Shown piece after piece: positions 1-8,887 of a DNA stretch of 61,484 bases. Source of the stretch: Rhodospirillales bacterium (GTDB lineage: Bacteria > Pseudomonadota > Alphaproteobacteria > Rhodospirillales > JAPHRK01). Location of the stretch: NCBI GenBank assembly GCA_026196105.1, contig JAPHRK010000038.1:1-61484 (forward strand). The letters are read 5' to 3'. The stretch's first letter is position 1; every line of letters begins with the position of its first letter. The translations under genes were made by a program, and so were the position numbers. The notes under the pieces were generated by a model. The model made no database searches. It saw only the letters and a program-made list of their open reading frames with translations, and was not told the origin of the DNA.

Positions 1-131
1 AACTTAAGAAAAAGGTTGAAGAAAAATCAAAGCCAAAACCAGAAACCCCAAAACAAGAGGCACCTAGTTCTCCCTTTGCTGTTCTGGAAAAATTAAAAAA
101 TCAATTTGCGGATAAAGACTCTAAAGAGTAA
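1..131 (+). CDS. C-terminal tail of a truncated gene, possibly peptidyl-tRNA hydrolase
   Basis: The window opens inside a reading frame that runs to a TAA at 129-131. The visible 42 residues are lysine- and proline-rich (KKVEEKSKPKPE) and end in a short helix-like segment, SPFAVLEKLKNQFADKD. This is a low-complexity linker plus a terminal helix, so function cannot be read from it directly. In many alphaproteobacteria the gene before ychF is pth, and Pth there often carries a charged, proline-rich C-terminal extension of this kind. The Pth call is inference from gene order only. An SUV3-like helicase tail would look similar. Confidence 0.5.
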   Translation, partial: LKKKVEEKSKPKPETPKQEAPSSPFAVLEKLKNQFADKDSKE

Positions 132-207
132 CGCTGCTTGACCCATTGCTCTTAACGGGTTATCGCCTCTCTTCAACTTTTAACAGCAGAAATTGCGGAC
201 GGATAAA

Positions 208-1308
208 ATGGGATTTAATTGCGGTATTGTTGGTATGCCTAATGTGGGCAAATCTACCTTGTTTAATGCGCTGACCTCGACTGCAGCAGCAGAAGCAGCA
301 AACTTTCCCTTTTGTACCATTGAGCCTAATACGGGCCGAGTTGGTGTTCCTGATCCTCGATTAGCTATTATTGCTGAGCTTGGTAAATCAGCAAAGATCA
401 TTCCTACACAACTTGAGTTCGTTGATATTGCCGGCCTCGTGCGTGGGGCCAGCAAAGGCGAAGGCTTGGGTAACCAGTTTCTCGCAAATATTCGTGAAAC
501 CGATGCCATTATCCATGTGTTGCGTTGCTTTGAGGATGAAAATATTACCCATGTTGAAGGGGGGATTGATCCGGTTCGTGATGCTGAGACTATTGAAACC
601 GAACTGATGCTTGCCGATTTGGAAAGTCTTGAGAACCGGATGAATAGTTTGGTTAAAAAAGCACGCGGAAACGACAAGCAGGCTAAAGAGTCTTTGGCGA
701 TGGTTGAGCGGTGCTTAGAAGTCCTTAAAGAAGGTCAACCCGCCAGAACAGTAGAGTATACGAACGACGAAGCAAAAACCTTTCAGATGCTGCAACTCCT
801 GACTTCAAAACCTATTCTCTATGTTTGTAATGTTGAGGAAGAATCAGCGGCTACTGGAAACTCTTTGACTGAGAAAGTTTCTGAAATGGCAATAGGCCAA
901 GGCGCCCGCGTCGTGGTGATTTCTGCCAAGATTGAAGAGGAAGTGGCGCAATTAACGGATGAAGAAGAGAAGAAAGAGTTTCTTGAAACTCTGGACCTGG
1001 AAGAAACGGGACTTGCTCAGATTATCCGAGAAGGCCAAGCCTTGCTTAACCTCATCACCTTCTTCACAGTTGGTCCCAAAGAAGCCCGCGCTTGGACTGT
1101 TCGAAATGGTGCTAGTGCTCCTGAAGCTGCAGGTGTTATTCATACCGATTTTGAGCGTGGCTTTATTAAAGCTGAAACCATCGCCTATGATGATTTCGTT
1201 GAGTGCCAAGGGGAAAGTGGTGCCAAAGAAGCAGGTAAAATGCGACAGGAAGGCAAAGCTTATCCAGTTAAAGATGGTGATATCTTCCATTTCCGCTTTA
1301 ACGTGTAA
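208..1308 (+). CDS. ychF: Ribosome-binding ATPase YchF (OBG family)
   Basis: This is a cytosolic Obg-like P-loop ATPase that binds the ribosome and is linked to translation and stress control. The Walker A motif GMPNVGKST lies at residues 9-17. The G4-position motif is NVEE (N208-E211) instead of NKxD, the known feature that makes YchF prefer ATP over GTP. A coiled-coil insertion and a C-terminal TGS domain follow (VGPKEARAWTVRNG, KAYPVKDGDIFHFRFNV). From the ATG at 208 the protein is 366 aa, the normal family length. An in-frame ATG at 193 would add five residues, but homologues begin at MGFNCGIVG and GGACGG lies just upstream of 208. Confidence 0.97.
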   Translation: MGFNCGIVGMPNVGKSTLFNALTSTAAAEAANFPFCTIEPNTGRVGVPDPRLAIIAELGKSAKIIPTQLEFVDIAGLVRGASKGEGLGNQFLANIRETDAIIHVLRCFEDENITHVEGGIDPVRDAETIETELMLADLESLENRMNSLVKKARGNDKQAKESLAMVERCLEVLKEGQPARTVEYTNDEAKTFQMLQLLTSKPILYVCNVEEESAATGNSLTEKVSEMAIGQGARVVVISAKIEEEVAQLTDEEEKKEFLETLDLEETGLAQIIREGQALLNLITFFTVGPKEARAWTVRNGASAPEAAGVIHTDFERGFIKAETIAYDDFVECQGESGAKEAGKMRQEGKAYPVKDGDIFHFRFNV

Positions 1309-1384
1309 TAACTCTTTTCCGTTCCTCTTCTTCTAGGGGGATGTTGGGAAGTGCTTTACCAATTTTCGCCCGGCCCCCTCCTAA

Positions 1385-1417
1385 CCGCCCCTAAAAGGGG
1401 AGAGATTGTTTTTAATT
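1385..1417 (+). terminator. Hairpin and T-run after ychF (candidate terminator, repeat-like)
   Basis: CCCCT at 1388-1392 and AGGGG at 1396-1400 form a 5-bp stem, followed after eight bases by a T-rich run (TTGTTTTTAATT). It lies 80 bp after the ychF stop. The surrounding C-rich and G-rich tracts (1333-1340 and 1370-1380) make the block look like a short dispersed palindromic repeat as well as a terminator. Confidence 0.4.
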
Positions 1418-1537
1418 CACAAAAAATTCTCACAATCCCACCTTGCACAATTTTTCAACTATTCTAAATTACGTCCTAAGGCCTAATCAAATGATTGGGC
1501 CAAAGAATTTTTTGAACTCTTTTAATAGGGACGCGAT

Positions 1538-2020
1538 ATGACAATTTCTGTAGGCGATAAAATGCCTTCCGGTACTCTTAAAACCATCCTGGCAGATGGC
1601 CCTTCTGACGTCAGCACAGATGATCTTTTCAAAGGTCGTAAAGTGGCTTTTTTCGGTGTGCCTGGTGCCTTTACCCCAGCTTGTTCAGCAACTCACCTTC
1701 CAGGTTACGTCGCTAATGCTGATGCCCTTAAAGCCAAAGGCATTGATGCCATTGCTTGTATGTCTGTAAATGATTTTTTCGTCATGAAAGCTTGGGGAGA
1801 TGCCACAAACGTTGATGGCAAAGTAACCATGCTTGCTGATGGCGTTGCTGAATATACCAAAGCTATGGGTATTGAGCTCGACCTTAGCGGTGCTGGTCTT
1901 GGAATGCGGTGCACCCGTTTCTCAATGGTTGTTGATGACGGTGTTGTATCTCAGCTTTACCTTGAAGAAGGCGGAAACCTCGAAGTTTCTACTGCTGAAA
2001 AAATGCTTGAAAACCTCTAG
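1538..2020 (+). CDS. Peroxiredoxin, Prx5-type (redoxin family)
   Basis: This 160-aa cytosolic thiol peroxidase reduces hydrogen peroxide and alkyl hydroperoxides. The peroxidatic cysteine is C49 in PGAFTPACS, followed by THLPGY, which is diagnostic of the Prx5/type II peroxiredoxins that usually take electrons from glutathione/glutaredoxin or thioredoxin. A second cysteine (MRCTRF) lies near the C terminus, but whether it resolves cannot be read from sequence. AGGGA lies about eight bases before the ATG. The gene is convergent with rnhA and shares a bidirectional terminator with it. Confidence 0.93.
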   Translation: MTISVGDKMPSGTLKTILADGPSDVSTDDLFKGRKVAFFGVPGAFTPACSATHLPGYVANADALKAKGIDAIACMSVNDFFVMKAWGDATNVDGKVTMLADGVAEYTKAMGIELDLSGAGLGMRCTRFSMVVDDGVVSQLYLEEGGNLEVSTAEKMLENL

Positions 2021-2038
2021 AAGGTTTCACTGTTTTAA

Positions 2039-2072
2039 GAAAAAGCGGCTTCATTTGGAGCCGCTTTTTTTA
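2039..2072. terminator. Bidirectional rho-independent terminator
   Basis: AAAAGCGGCT (2041-2050) pairs perfectly with AGCCGCTTTT (2059-2068) across an 8-base loop. Poly-A precedes it and a T-run follows, so it can work for both the peroxiredoxin gene on the plus strand and rnhA on the minus strand. The rnhA stop codon sits at its edge (2070-2072). Confidence 0.85.
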
Positions 2073-2525
2073 ATCGTAAATATGTTTGATACCATTTCTC
2101 GCTAATTGGTCGGCTCGTTCGTTTTCCTCATGTCCAGCATGGCCTTTGACCCATTGCCAGTCAATATCGTGTCCCCCAATTGCCGCATCAAGCCTTTGCC
2201 ACAAGTCGTCATTTTTAACCGGTTTTTTGTTCGCTGTACGCCAGCCATTCTTTTTCCAGTTATGGACCCACTTGGTAATTCCATCCATCACATAACGGCT
2301 ATCGGTGGATAGAATGATCTTCATGGGGCGCTTTAGTGATTCAAGTGCCTGGATTGCGGCCATCAGTTCCATGCGATTATTGGTGGTTTCTGGGTCTCCA
2401 CCGCACATTTCTTTTTCTGTGCCGCGCCACCGCAATAAAGCTCCCCAACCACCTGGGCCAGGATTGCCACTACAAGCGCCATCTGTGAAAATTTCTACGA
2501 TGTTATTTTGGTTTTCGTCAGTCAT
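2070..2525 (-). CDS. rnhA: Ribonuclease HI
   Basis: RNase HI cleaves the RNA strand of RNA/DNA hybrids and removes primers and R-loops. The 151-aa protein has the four carboxylates of the family at expected places: D15 in [17 protein letters not shown]53 in NRMEL, D75 in STDSRY and D139 in ERADQLA. The catalytic histidine loop GHAGHEEN is also present. It is the last gene of the ispH-thrB-dsbA-like-rnhA run, beginning 19 bp after the DsbA-family gene. ispH-thrB-rnhA is a common alphaproteobacterial order. Confidence 0.97.
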   Translation of the reverse strand: MTDENQNNIVEIFTDGACSGNPGPGGWGALLRWRGTEKEMCGGDPETTNNRMELMAAIQALESLKRPMKIILSTDSRYVMDGITKWVHNWKKNGWRTANKKPVKNDDLWQRLDAAIGGHDIDWQWVKGHAGHEENERADQLARNGIKHIYD

Positions 2526-2544
2526 GGCGACAGGTTATGCCGGA

Positions 2545-3189
2545 TCAACCTTCTTCAGGCAACTCGATTGTTTCAGTGACCCACTGATCAAGGGCTGGCT
2601 TGATGACATCAAACTCACAATAACCTCGGTTGAGGGCTCGAAGCTGCTTGCCATCTCGCAATACCAAGGTTGGGAAACCTGTCACGCCTAACTGTTGAGC
2701 CGACATGAAATCAGAGAATGTTTCTTTCTGGATTTCGGGGCTTTCAAAGGCATCACGAAAAGCCGTGCTATCGACATCAAACTTTTCGGCCAACTCGACG
2801 AGGATATCTGTTTGTGTGATGTCCTGGTTAGCAGCATAAAAAGCTCCATGAAGCAGGGCAAAGTAGCCAAAAGTTGCTTCAGGCATGATGTTACGCATGG
2901 TGACAACGGCTCGACATGAAGGTTCAGTGTCGTAAATGAAATCGTTGCGTTCAAAAAAGGAGAAGTCAAAAGGTTGTCCCGAAGCTTTCTCCACATCTTC
3001 CCAATGGTGACGAATTTCTGCTTTGGCCTGATCATCCATAACTTTGGTGTTACCAGCCCTTAAGCCACCAACAACCATTGAAAGGGGAATCTCATCGCCA
3101 TATGTTTCGGCAATACTTCTCATGACCGGAGCAAAACCCCAGCACCAGGAACACATCGGGTCGCCAAAGAAGATGATACTTTTATCCAT
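2545..3189 (-). CDS. DsbA-family thioredoxin-fold protein (FrnE-like)
   Basis: This 214-aa protein begins directly with the thioredoxin fold, IIFFGDPMCSWCWGF, with a CxxC active site at C13-C16 and a cis-proline motif near the C terminus (GVTGFPTLVL). A helical insertion lies between, as in DsbA/FrnE/HCCA-isomerase-like proteins. No signal peptide is visible, so it is probably cytoplasmic and acts on thiols or glutathione conjugates rather than in periplasmic disulfide formation. It sits between thrB and rnhA, 33 bp downstream of thrB. The substrate is unknown. Confidence 0.85.
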   Translation of the reverse strand: MDKSIIFFGDPMCSWCWGFAPVMRSIAETYGDEIPLSMVVGGLRAGNTKVMDDQAKAEIRHHWEDVEKASGQPFDFSFFERNDFIYDTEPSCRAVVTMRNIMPEATFGYFALLHGAFYAANQDITQTDILVELAEKFDVDSTAFRDAFESPEIQKETFSDFMSAQQLGVTGFPTLVLRDGKQLRALNRGYCEFDVIKPALDQWVTETIELPEEG

Positions 3190-3222
3190 GTGCTATATAT
3201 ACCTCCAAAAAGTAAACGGAAT

Positions 3223-4170
3223 CTAAAGTCCGTAGCCGCTGGGATTATTCACACCGTGATGAAATTTTAGCTTCTGCCAATATTCCATAGGGTCTTTGCG
3301 GCGGGTCATAGGGCCGTCAGGCGTGTGGGTCCAATCGTAGAGACGGGTGAGGAGGAAGCGTAAGGCCGCACCTCGAGCAAGGATTGGCAGCGCGTTTGTT
3401 TCATCGGCTGAGAGGGGGCGAACTTTGTTGTATCCACTAAGGAGGCTTCGAGCTTTACTAATATTAAAAGCACCATCCTTTTCAAAGCACCAAGCATTAA
3501 GGCAAACCCCTAGGTCATAAGCCAAAGCATCCGTACAAGCGAAATAAAGATCAATAATACCACTGAGCTTATTATCGAGGAAGAAGGCATTGTCGGGGAA
3601 CAGGTCGCCATGGATGATGCCTTTGGGTAGGCTACGGGGCCAATTTTCTTCGAGGAAATTTAACTCCCGAGCGATCTCTTTTTCTAACTGGTCAGCTACT
3701 CCGGCACATTGTTCGAATAACGGTCTCCATTTATCGACGGATAAGGTGTTTTTACGCTCGTGGTTGAATGTTTTCCCGGCAACATGAAAGGAGGCTATGC
3801 CTTGCCCAAGCTTGGTGCAATGGTCTGGGAGGACACGCCGAGGGGAAACACCGTTTAAAAAACTCACCAGCGCTGCGGGCTTATCACAAAGGGTCTGTTG
3901 TGTTTGTCCGTTCTGGCCTTTAACCGGAACAGGGCAGGGGACGCCTTCACTTGCAAGGTGCTCCATGAGATTAAGGTAAAAAGGAAGGTCTTGCCCTTCG
4001 ACCCTTTTTTCATAAATCGTTAGAATAAAAGTGCCCTGTTCCATACCGAGCAAGTAATTGGAATTTTCAATCCCTTCGGCAATTCCTTTAATTGACTGAA
4101 GCTTGCCCAAGGCATAACGGTCCAGAAAAGCCTCTAATTCTTCATCAGGAATTTCTGTATAGACCGCCAC
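3223..4170 (-). CDS. thrB: Homoserine kinase ThrB (aminoglycoside phosphotransferase fold)
   Basis: This enzyme phosphorylates homoserine in threonine biosynthesis. It belongs to the choline-kinase-like type of ThrB found in alphaproteobacteria, not the GHMP kinase of E. coli. The Brenner motif HGDLFPDN is at 187-194 and the metal-binding aspartate D207 follows in IIDLYFACTD. The N-terminal lobe has ENSNYLL and the lysine of FILTIYEKR. The length of 315 aa is usual. The start codon is 3 bp after the ispH stop, so the two are cotranscribed and probably translationally coupled. Confidence 0.93.
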   Translation of the reverse strand: MAVYTEIPDEELEAFLDRYALGKLQSIKGIAEGIENSNYLLGMEQGTFILTIYEKRVEGQDLPFYLNLMEHLASEGVPCPVPVKGQNGQTQQTLCDKPAALVSFLNGVSPRRVLPDHCTKLGQGIASFHVAGKTFNHERKNTLSVDKWRPLFEQCAGVADQLEKEIARELNFLEENWPRSLPKGIIHGDLFPDNAFFLDNKLSGIIDLYFACTDALAYDLGVCLNAWCFEKDGAFNISKARSLLSGYNKVRPLSADETNALPILARGAALRFLLTRLYDWTHTPDGPMTRRKDPMEYWQKLKFHHGVNNPSGYGL

Positions 4171-4173
4171 TTT

Positions 4174-5121
4174 TTAAATGTTCCGGAGTTCTGGAGGAAC
4201 TTTAAAGATCAAAGTTTCTTTGGTAATTGTTTCCATTTCAACCGTGACCTCATAGCGTTGCCGGCAAGCTGAAATTACTTCATCGACTAAAACTTCGGGA
4301 GCAGAAGCTCCGGCGCTAATACCTAAAGTTGTCACCTCTCCCATTGCTTCCCAATCAATTTCACTTGCCCTTTGAACGAGCATCGCATTTTTGCACCCGC
4401 CAAGGGCGGCGACTTCAACAAGGCGTTTAGAGTTGGAAGAATTGGGGGCACCAATAACCATCAACATGTCACATCTGGGCGCAATAGTTTTGACGGCTTG
4501 TTGACGGTTTGTGGTTGCGAAACAAATATCTTCCCGCCTTGGCCCCCTCAGGTTAGGGATTTGCTGTTTTAGAATCTCAATTATATCCGTGGTTTCATCT
4601 ACTGAAAGAGTTGTTTGCGTTGTATAGGCAATATCAGTTTCTGGAGAAATTTCGATAGCTCTGGCTTGCTCTTCGTTCTCAATTAAAATGACTTCACCTT
4701 CGGGCAATTGTCCCATGGTGCCAACAACTTCTGCATGTCCCGCATGCCCGATCAGAATTACTTTGCGGCCAATTTTGTTGTGGTGCTCTGCTTCTTTATG
4801 AACTTTGGTGACCAATGGGCAGGTAGCATCAAGGTAATGCAAACCCCTGTCGGAAGCTTCTTTGAAGACGGCTTTTGCAACCCCATGAGCTGAAAATATG
4901 ACGGGAACACCGTCTGGAACTTCATCTAGTTCTTCAACGAAAACGGCCCCTTTTTCCTTTAGGCCATCGACCACATATTTATTGTGGACAATCTCGTGGC
5001 GCACATAAACGGGAGCACCATATTTTTGCAAAGCCTTATCAACAATTTGAATAGCGCGATCAACGCCCGCACAAAATCCCCTCGGCGCGGCTAAAATTAT
5101 TTTTAAATCAGGGAGATTCAT
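4174..5121 (-). CDS. ispH: 4-hydroxy-3-methylbut-2-enyl diphosphate reductase
   Basis: IspH performs the last step of the MEP isoprenoid pathway, reducing HMBPP to IPP and DMAPP using a 4Fe-4S cluster. The three cluster cysteines are C17 ([12 protein letters not shown]), C101 ([11 protein letters not shown]) and C200 ([11 protein letters not shown]). The active-site glutamate and histidine loops ([20 protein letters not shown]) are intact. It is 315 aa and is the first gene of the minus-strand operon ending in rnhA. It is divergent from the exported repeat protein at 5199, with 77 bp between. Confidence 0.97.
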   Translation of the reverse strand: MNLPDLKIILAAPRGFCAGVDRAIQIVDKALQKYGAPVYVRHEIVHNKYVVDGLKEKGAVFVEELDEVPDGVPVIFSAHGVAKAVFKEASDRGLHYLDATCPLVTKVHKEAEHHNKIGRKVILIGHAGHAEVVGTMGQLPEGEVILIENEEQARAIEISPETDIAYTTQTTLSVDETTDIIEILKQQIPNLRGPRREDICFATTNRQQAVKTIAPRCDMLMVIGAPNSSNSKRLVEVAALGGCKNAMLVQRASEIDWEAMGEVTTLGISAGASAPEVLVDEVISACRQRYEVTVEMETITKETLIFKVPPELRNI

Positions 5122-5198
5122 TTGCTATCCTTGGTTCACTTTTAGACAGATACTATATAATAAGGGATACTAGATCTTACAACTCGGTAGCAAAACCT

Positions 5199-6923
5199 TT
5201 GGCATATCCAATAAAAATAATTTTTACAAAAATCAGTGTCGCTATCATTTTAGGATTGCTTTTTGCCATCCTAAATTTGGGCGAGGGGTTCGCTGCGGCC
5301 CCAGAAGGACTTGGAATCGAGAAAAGTCGAGAAGAGTTGGAAAAGGGCGACAAGCTCTTTGAAGGAAATTCTGTTGTTTTACGCATTCAAAAAGTGCTTG
5401 CGGCTGAAGGACGGTATCACGGACGCCTTGATGGACGCATGACAGATGACTTGAAAGCGGCGATCCGGGTATACCAAAAACGTAACCGACTCCTAGTTGA
5501 TGGCAAGGCGACGAAAAGATTAGCAAAGCGCATGGAGACCCATGACAAAGTTCAAGCGCTTCTTAATAAATTAGAACAAGCCCGACAAAATGATTTAGAA
5601 AAAGCTCGCTTAGCATTGCTCTCAAATCCCTTAACCAAGCATTTAGCAAGTAAACCAGATACAGAAAAGGCAAACCCTACACGAGATGCGACTGCTTGTT
5701 TTTCTTCTCCAACAGCGACTTGCTTGCTTTTCGAAGCAGCAGAAAGCGCAAAGGCGATACCAAAGAAAGATCGCAGAGATTGGGCTTTAGGGGAAATTTT
5801 AGCTGCTCAAACCAAAGCGGGTTTAATTCGTCAAGCTATGGTTACCGTTGAACGAATTTCTGATCTGAGATTGGTTGTTGTAGCCTTGCGTAACATTGCG
5901 GTGCAACAAGCCAATGCAGGTCGGCAGAAAGAAGCACATGAAGCTATAGCTGTTATTCCTGATGTTAGTGAACGGTTGGAAGCTTATGTTAAAATTACTG
6001 AAATCGTCTTAGAACGCTATAAACAGAAGAAAAGCTCACTTGAAGATATCAACCTTGCAGCCCAGTACGTCATAGAAAATTCTAATTCAAGCACGGATAT
6101 TGATGGGGTATCTGCCCTTTCACGTACAGTTGCGGTTCTGGCTGCCACGAAACAAAAATCTAAAACCAATGAAATTCTCAAACTTCTGGAGCAGAAAGTT
6201 GACAGTTTCCTCCCTTTAGAAAAAAGGGTTGATGCCTATCGCCATCTTTCTGCTGCTTATGCTGTCATGGGGAATTCTGCAAAAGCTCTGAAAGCTCTAA
6301 AACGCCATTCAAGTGGCGCAGATACGACATCGGTACTGGTTGCTGCAGCCAAGGCTCAGTTAAGAGAAGGCCATCCTGAGGAAGCCCTGAATACAGCATA
6401 TGGTATCACGGCAGACCGTTATCTGTCTGTCTTGTTAACCAAGATTGCAGTGGCACAATTTGACCAAGGAAAGTTTCTTGAAGCGAGAGGGACCTTAGCA
6501 AGAGCTGCAACAAAATCATTGGAAATTAGATTACCATTTGCCCGCTCCTTCGCCTTGAGCAAAGTGGCGTTGTCTTGGGGGGTTATGGGGGATTCTGGAA
6601 AGGCTGTAATAACAGCTCAAGAGATTAAGGATGAGCGTATAAAAGCCCAAACTATGTGGTCACTTTTAAGTTTAATCAAAGAAACAGAAAAACGTGACCA
6701 GTTGGAGCAAAATGCTTTAGATGCAAGTAATGGAATAAAAAGTGGATTTTCCCGTAGTTGGATTTTTGCTGATGCCGCCTTAAGTAGTTTCAGGGATGGT
6801 AAGCCAGAGAAAGCCCGGGAAACCTTTATGACAGGTATTGCCATCGCCGATACAATTACCAATCCGTGGGGCCGGGCTCGAATTTTGGCAAAACTCGCTA
6901 ATGTATTAGTCGAACTGCAGTAA
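5199..6923 (+). CDS. Exported protein with peptidoglycan-binding-like domain and TPR-like repeats
   Basis: The 574-aa protein starts with a hydrophobic signal sequence or anchor (about residues 7-32, ending near GFAAAPEG). A PG_binding_1-like segment follows at about 58-112 (LRIQKVLAAEGRY, DGRMTDDLKAAIRVYQ). From about residue 185 to the end are repeating helical units with alternating AL..IA.AQ..AG and A......I.D...R patterns, which are TPR/Sel1-like solenoid repeats. A periplasmic scaffold role tied to the cell wall is inferred; no enzyme motif is seen. The start is a TTG at 5199 with a weak ribosome site, so the true start is uncertain. The next gene downstream is a lipoprotein. Confidence 0.75.
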   Translation: MAYPIKIIFTKISVAIILGLLFAILNLGEGFAAAPEGLGIEKSREELEKGDKLFEGNSVVLRIQKVLAAEGRYHGRLDGRMTDDLKAAIRVYQKRNRLLVDGKATKRLAKRMETHDKVQALLNKLEQARQNDLEKARLALLSNPLTKHLASKPDTEKANPTRDATACFSSPTATCLLFEAAESAKAIPKKDRRDWALGEILAAQTKAGLIRQAMVTVERISDLRLVVVALRNIAVQQANAGRQKEAHEAIAVIPDVSERLEAYVKITEIVLERYKQKKSSLEDINLAAQYVIENSNSSTDIDGVSALSRTVAVLAATKQKSKTNEILKLLEQKVDSFLPLEKRVDAYRHLSAAYAVMGNSAKALKALKRHSSGADTTSVLVAAAKAQLREGHPEEALNTAYGITADRYLSVLLTKIAVAQFDQGKFLEARGTLARAATKSLEIRLPFARSFALSKVALSWGVMGDSGKAVITAQEIKDERIKAQTMWSLLSLIKETEKRDQLEQNALDASNGIKSGFSRSWIFADAALSSFRDGKPEKARETFMTGIAIADTITNPWGRARILAKLANVLVELQ

Positions 6924-6998
6924 GCCTCTAGACAAGAGGGCTCCATCCAAGTACTTCTGTTTATCCCAGATTTGGACGATAAAATTGAAGGCAAGAGA

Positions 6999-7577
6999 AT
7001 GAAGGCGATCACATTGACTAGATTTCTAATTATTGGACTGATCCCGTTTGTATTAGCTGGGTGCTCTATCGTTGAGAACGCCTATGAAGATGTCATGGGG
7101 AAATCATATCGTCCAACCGTTTGCCCTCGCATTTCTATACTTGCTGAAGCTTCTGACTTAACTAAATTTAAAACGGGCCCGGGTCGGGATATTATTGACC
7201 AAACTGTAGAGAGCAATATTTCAGGTGTAGATGTCACCTGTAAATACGATTTGGAAGAAGACACATCTGGTACCCTTAACGTAGGTGTTGTCCTTCATTT
7301 TGAGGCAACAATGGGACCAGCAAACAAAGTTAATAAAGCCGTTCTGCCTTATTTCCTTGCTGTTGTTGATAACGAGAAAAATATTCTTGAGAGAGAAGCC
7401 TTCACACAAGAAATTTATTTCAAAGGGAATATAGTCAAAGCCTCCTTCCAAGATGAGCCTGTGCAATTCATTCTTCCACTTAAGAGAGGTGAAGATGGCT
7501 CTGATTTTGAAATCTATGCTGGATTCCAATTAACCCAGGAAGAAGTAAAATATAATCGCCGTCGTTTGACGCGTTAA
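6999..7577 (+). CDS. Hypothetical lipoprotein
   Basis: From the ATG at 6999 the product is 192 aa with an N-terminal hydrophobic stretch and a lipobox, IPFVLAGC, so it should be lipid-anchored after cleavage before the cysteine. The mature part is beta-rich with no catalytic motif that I recognise. AAGG upstream supports this start over an in-frame TTG at 6972. It follows the exported repeat protein by about 75 bp and may be cotranscribed with it. It carries two further cysteines (PTVCPR, DVTCKY) that could form a disulfide. Function is unknown. Confidence 0.75.
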   Translation: MKAITLTRFLIIGLIPFVLAGCSIVENAYEDVMGKSYRPTVCPRISILAEASDLTKFKTGPGRDIIDQTVESNISGVDVTCKYDLEEDTSGTLNVGVVLHFEATMGPANKVNKAVLPYFLAVVDNEKNILEREAFTQEIYFKGNIVKASFQDEPVQFILPLKRGEDGSDFEIYAGFQLTQEEVKYNRRRLTR

Positions 7578-7762
7578 AAAACGTCTAACAGCCTAGAAAC
7601 ATTTCAGAAAACCATCCACAAGTTATCCTGTTGACCTAGGACAGCGACCCGGTAAACTACTTTCGACTCAGTGAATAGAGGGACGTTTTCTAGGGCGGAC
7701 GTTATCTCAAAAGCGCTTAGCGCTGGTTCGAATTTTAGAAATATGTGATCTGGGAGATCTAT
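7578..7762 (+). promoter_or_regulatory. Leader region of the glycine cleavage operon
   Basis: The 185 bases before gcvT hold a promoter-like pair, TTGACC (7631-7636) and TAAACT (7653-7658), spaced by 16 bases. A short perfect hairpin AGCGC-TTA-GCGCT lies further down, and a distant complementary pair exists (AAAACGTC near 7577 with GACGTTTT at 7682-7689). I looked for the conserved cores of a glycine riboswitch and did not find them. The promoter is a pattern match only. Confidence 0.3.
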
Positions 7763-8878
7763 GTGGCAGACACGAATTCAGAACAGCTAAAACAATCCCC
7801 CCTTTTATCAGTGCATAAGAAAATGCAAGGTAAATTGGTTCCTTTTGCAGGCTATGAACTTCCTGTTCAATACCCAACAGGGATTCTAACAGAGCATAAG
7901 CATACCCGTGAAAAAGTTTCTCTTTTTGATGTTTCCCATATGGGGCAAGCCGTTTTGCGAGGTGAAAATGCCGCTGCTGCTCTTGAAAGCTTAGTGCCTT
8001 CTGATTTACAGGCACTGCCCGCAGGAAAAATGGCATATACAGTCCTGACAAATGATCAGGGCGGTATTATTGATGACCTCATGGTGACCAACCAAGGGGA
8101 TCACATGCATCTGGTGGTCAACGCTTCACGTTGTGGGGTGGATTTCGCTCATATAATGGAGCGCCTTGAAGGCCGTGCCAGTTTGGAAGTTCATACAGAA
8201 CGCGCTCTGATTGCCTTGCAAGGACCTCAAGCCGCTCATGTGCTTGCTCGATTTGCTCCGGCTGCTCGACATATCTTGTTCTTGCATTCAGTTGCTTTGA
8301 CCATCGCCGATGTTCCTTGCCTAGTTACTCGTTCTGGTTATACGGGCGAGGATGGATTTGAAATTTCGGTTCCTTCAGAAGATGCCACCAAAATTGCTGC
8401 TTTGCTCATTAGCGAAAATGAAGTGGAACCCGCTGGGCTTGGTGCTCGTGATTCTCTTCGTCTTGAAGCGGGGCTTTGCCTTTATGGGCATGACATTAAT
8501 GAGGCCACGACGCCAGTTGAGGCCGGCTTGAGCTGGGTGATCAGTAAGCGCCGCCGTGAAGAAGGTGGTTTCCCCGGTGAAGCGGTTATTCTTCAGCAAT
8601 TAAAAGATGGCTCTAAGCGTAAACGTGTCGGAATTAAGCCTGAAGAAAAAGTTCCTGCACGAGAAGGCGCAAAAGTGACCGATGAAAACGGTACGGAAAT
8701 AGGTGAAATTACCAGCGGTGGGTTTGGTCCTTCAGTCGAAGGTCCCATTGCAATGGGGTATGTTGAAACCGCCCATGCCCAAGTGGGTACGGCTGTAAAT
8801 TTGATGGTACGAAACAAGTCGCTTGCTGCCCAAGTGGTCAAGCTACCATTTGTAGAACACAATTATTATCGCGGATAG
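7763..8878 (+). CDS. gcvT: Glycine cleavage system T protein (aminomethyltransferase)
   Basis: GcvT transfers the aminomethyl carbon from lipoylated H protein to tetrahydrofolate, releasing ammonia and forming 5,10-methylene-THF. The N-terminal folate-binding domain is clear (HKKMQGKLVPFAGYELPVQY, SLFDVSHMGQ), followed by TRSGYTGEDGFEI and LGARDSLRLEAGLCLYGHD. The C-terminal barrel ends near VAVQ-like residues (LAAQVVKLPFV). The GTG at 7763 has GGGAG six bases upstream and gives 371 aa. The in-frame GTG at 7745 would add six residues without a ribosome site. It is the first gene of gcvT-H-PA-PB. Confidence 0.96.
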   Translation: MADTNSEQLKQSPLLSVHKKMQGKLVPFAGYELPVQYPTGILTEHKHTREKVSLFDVSHMGQAVLRGENAAAALESLVPSDLQALPAGKMAYTVLTNDQGGIIDDLMVTNQGDHMHLVVNASRCGVDFAHIMERLEGRASLEVHTERALIALQGPQAAHVLARFAPAARHILFLHSVALTIADVPCLVTRSGYTGEDGFEISVPSEDATKIAALLISENEVEPAGLGARDSLRLEAGLCLYGHDINEATTPVEAGLSWVISKRRREEGGFPGEAVILQQLKDGSKRKRVGIKPEEKVPAREGAKVTDENGTEIGEITSGGFGPSVEGPIAMGYVETAHAQVGTAVNLMVRNKSLAAQVVKLPFVEHNYYRG

Positions 8879-8887
8879 AGGGGTTAA

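Noticed and set aside
7610-7632. DnaA-box-like string TCCACAAGTTATCC
   Set aside because: A single imperfect copy with no cluster, AT-rich unwinding region or replication gene nearby.
7578-7762. Glycine riboswitch upstream of gcvT
   Set aside because: Expected by context, but the conserved aptamer cores could not be found in the leader by eye.
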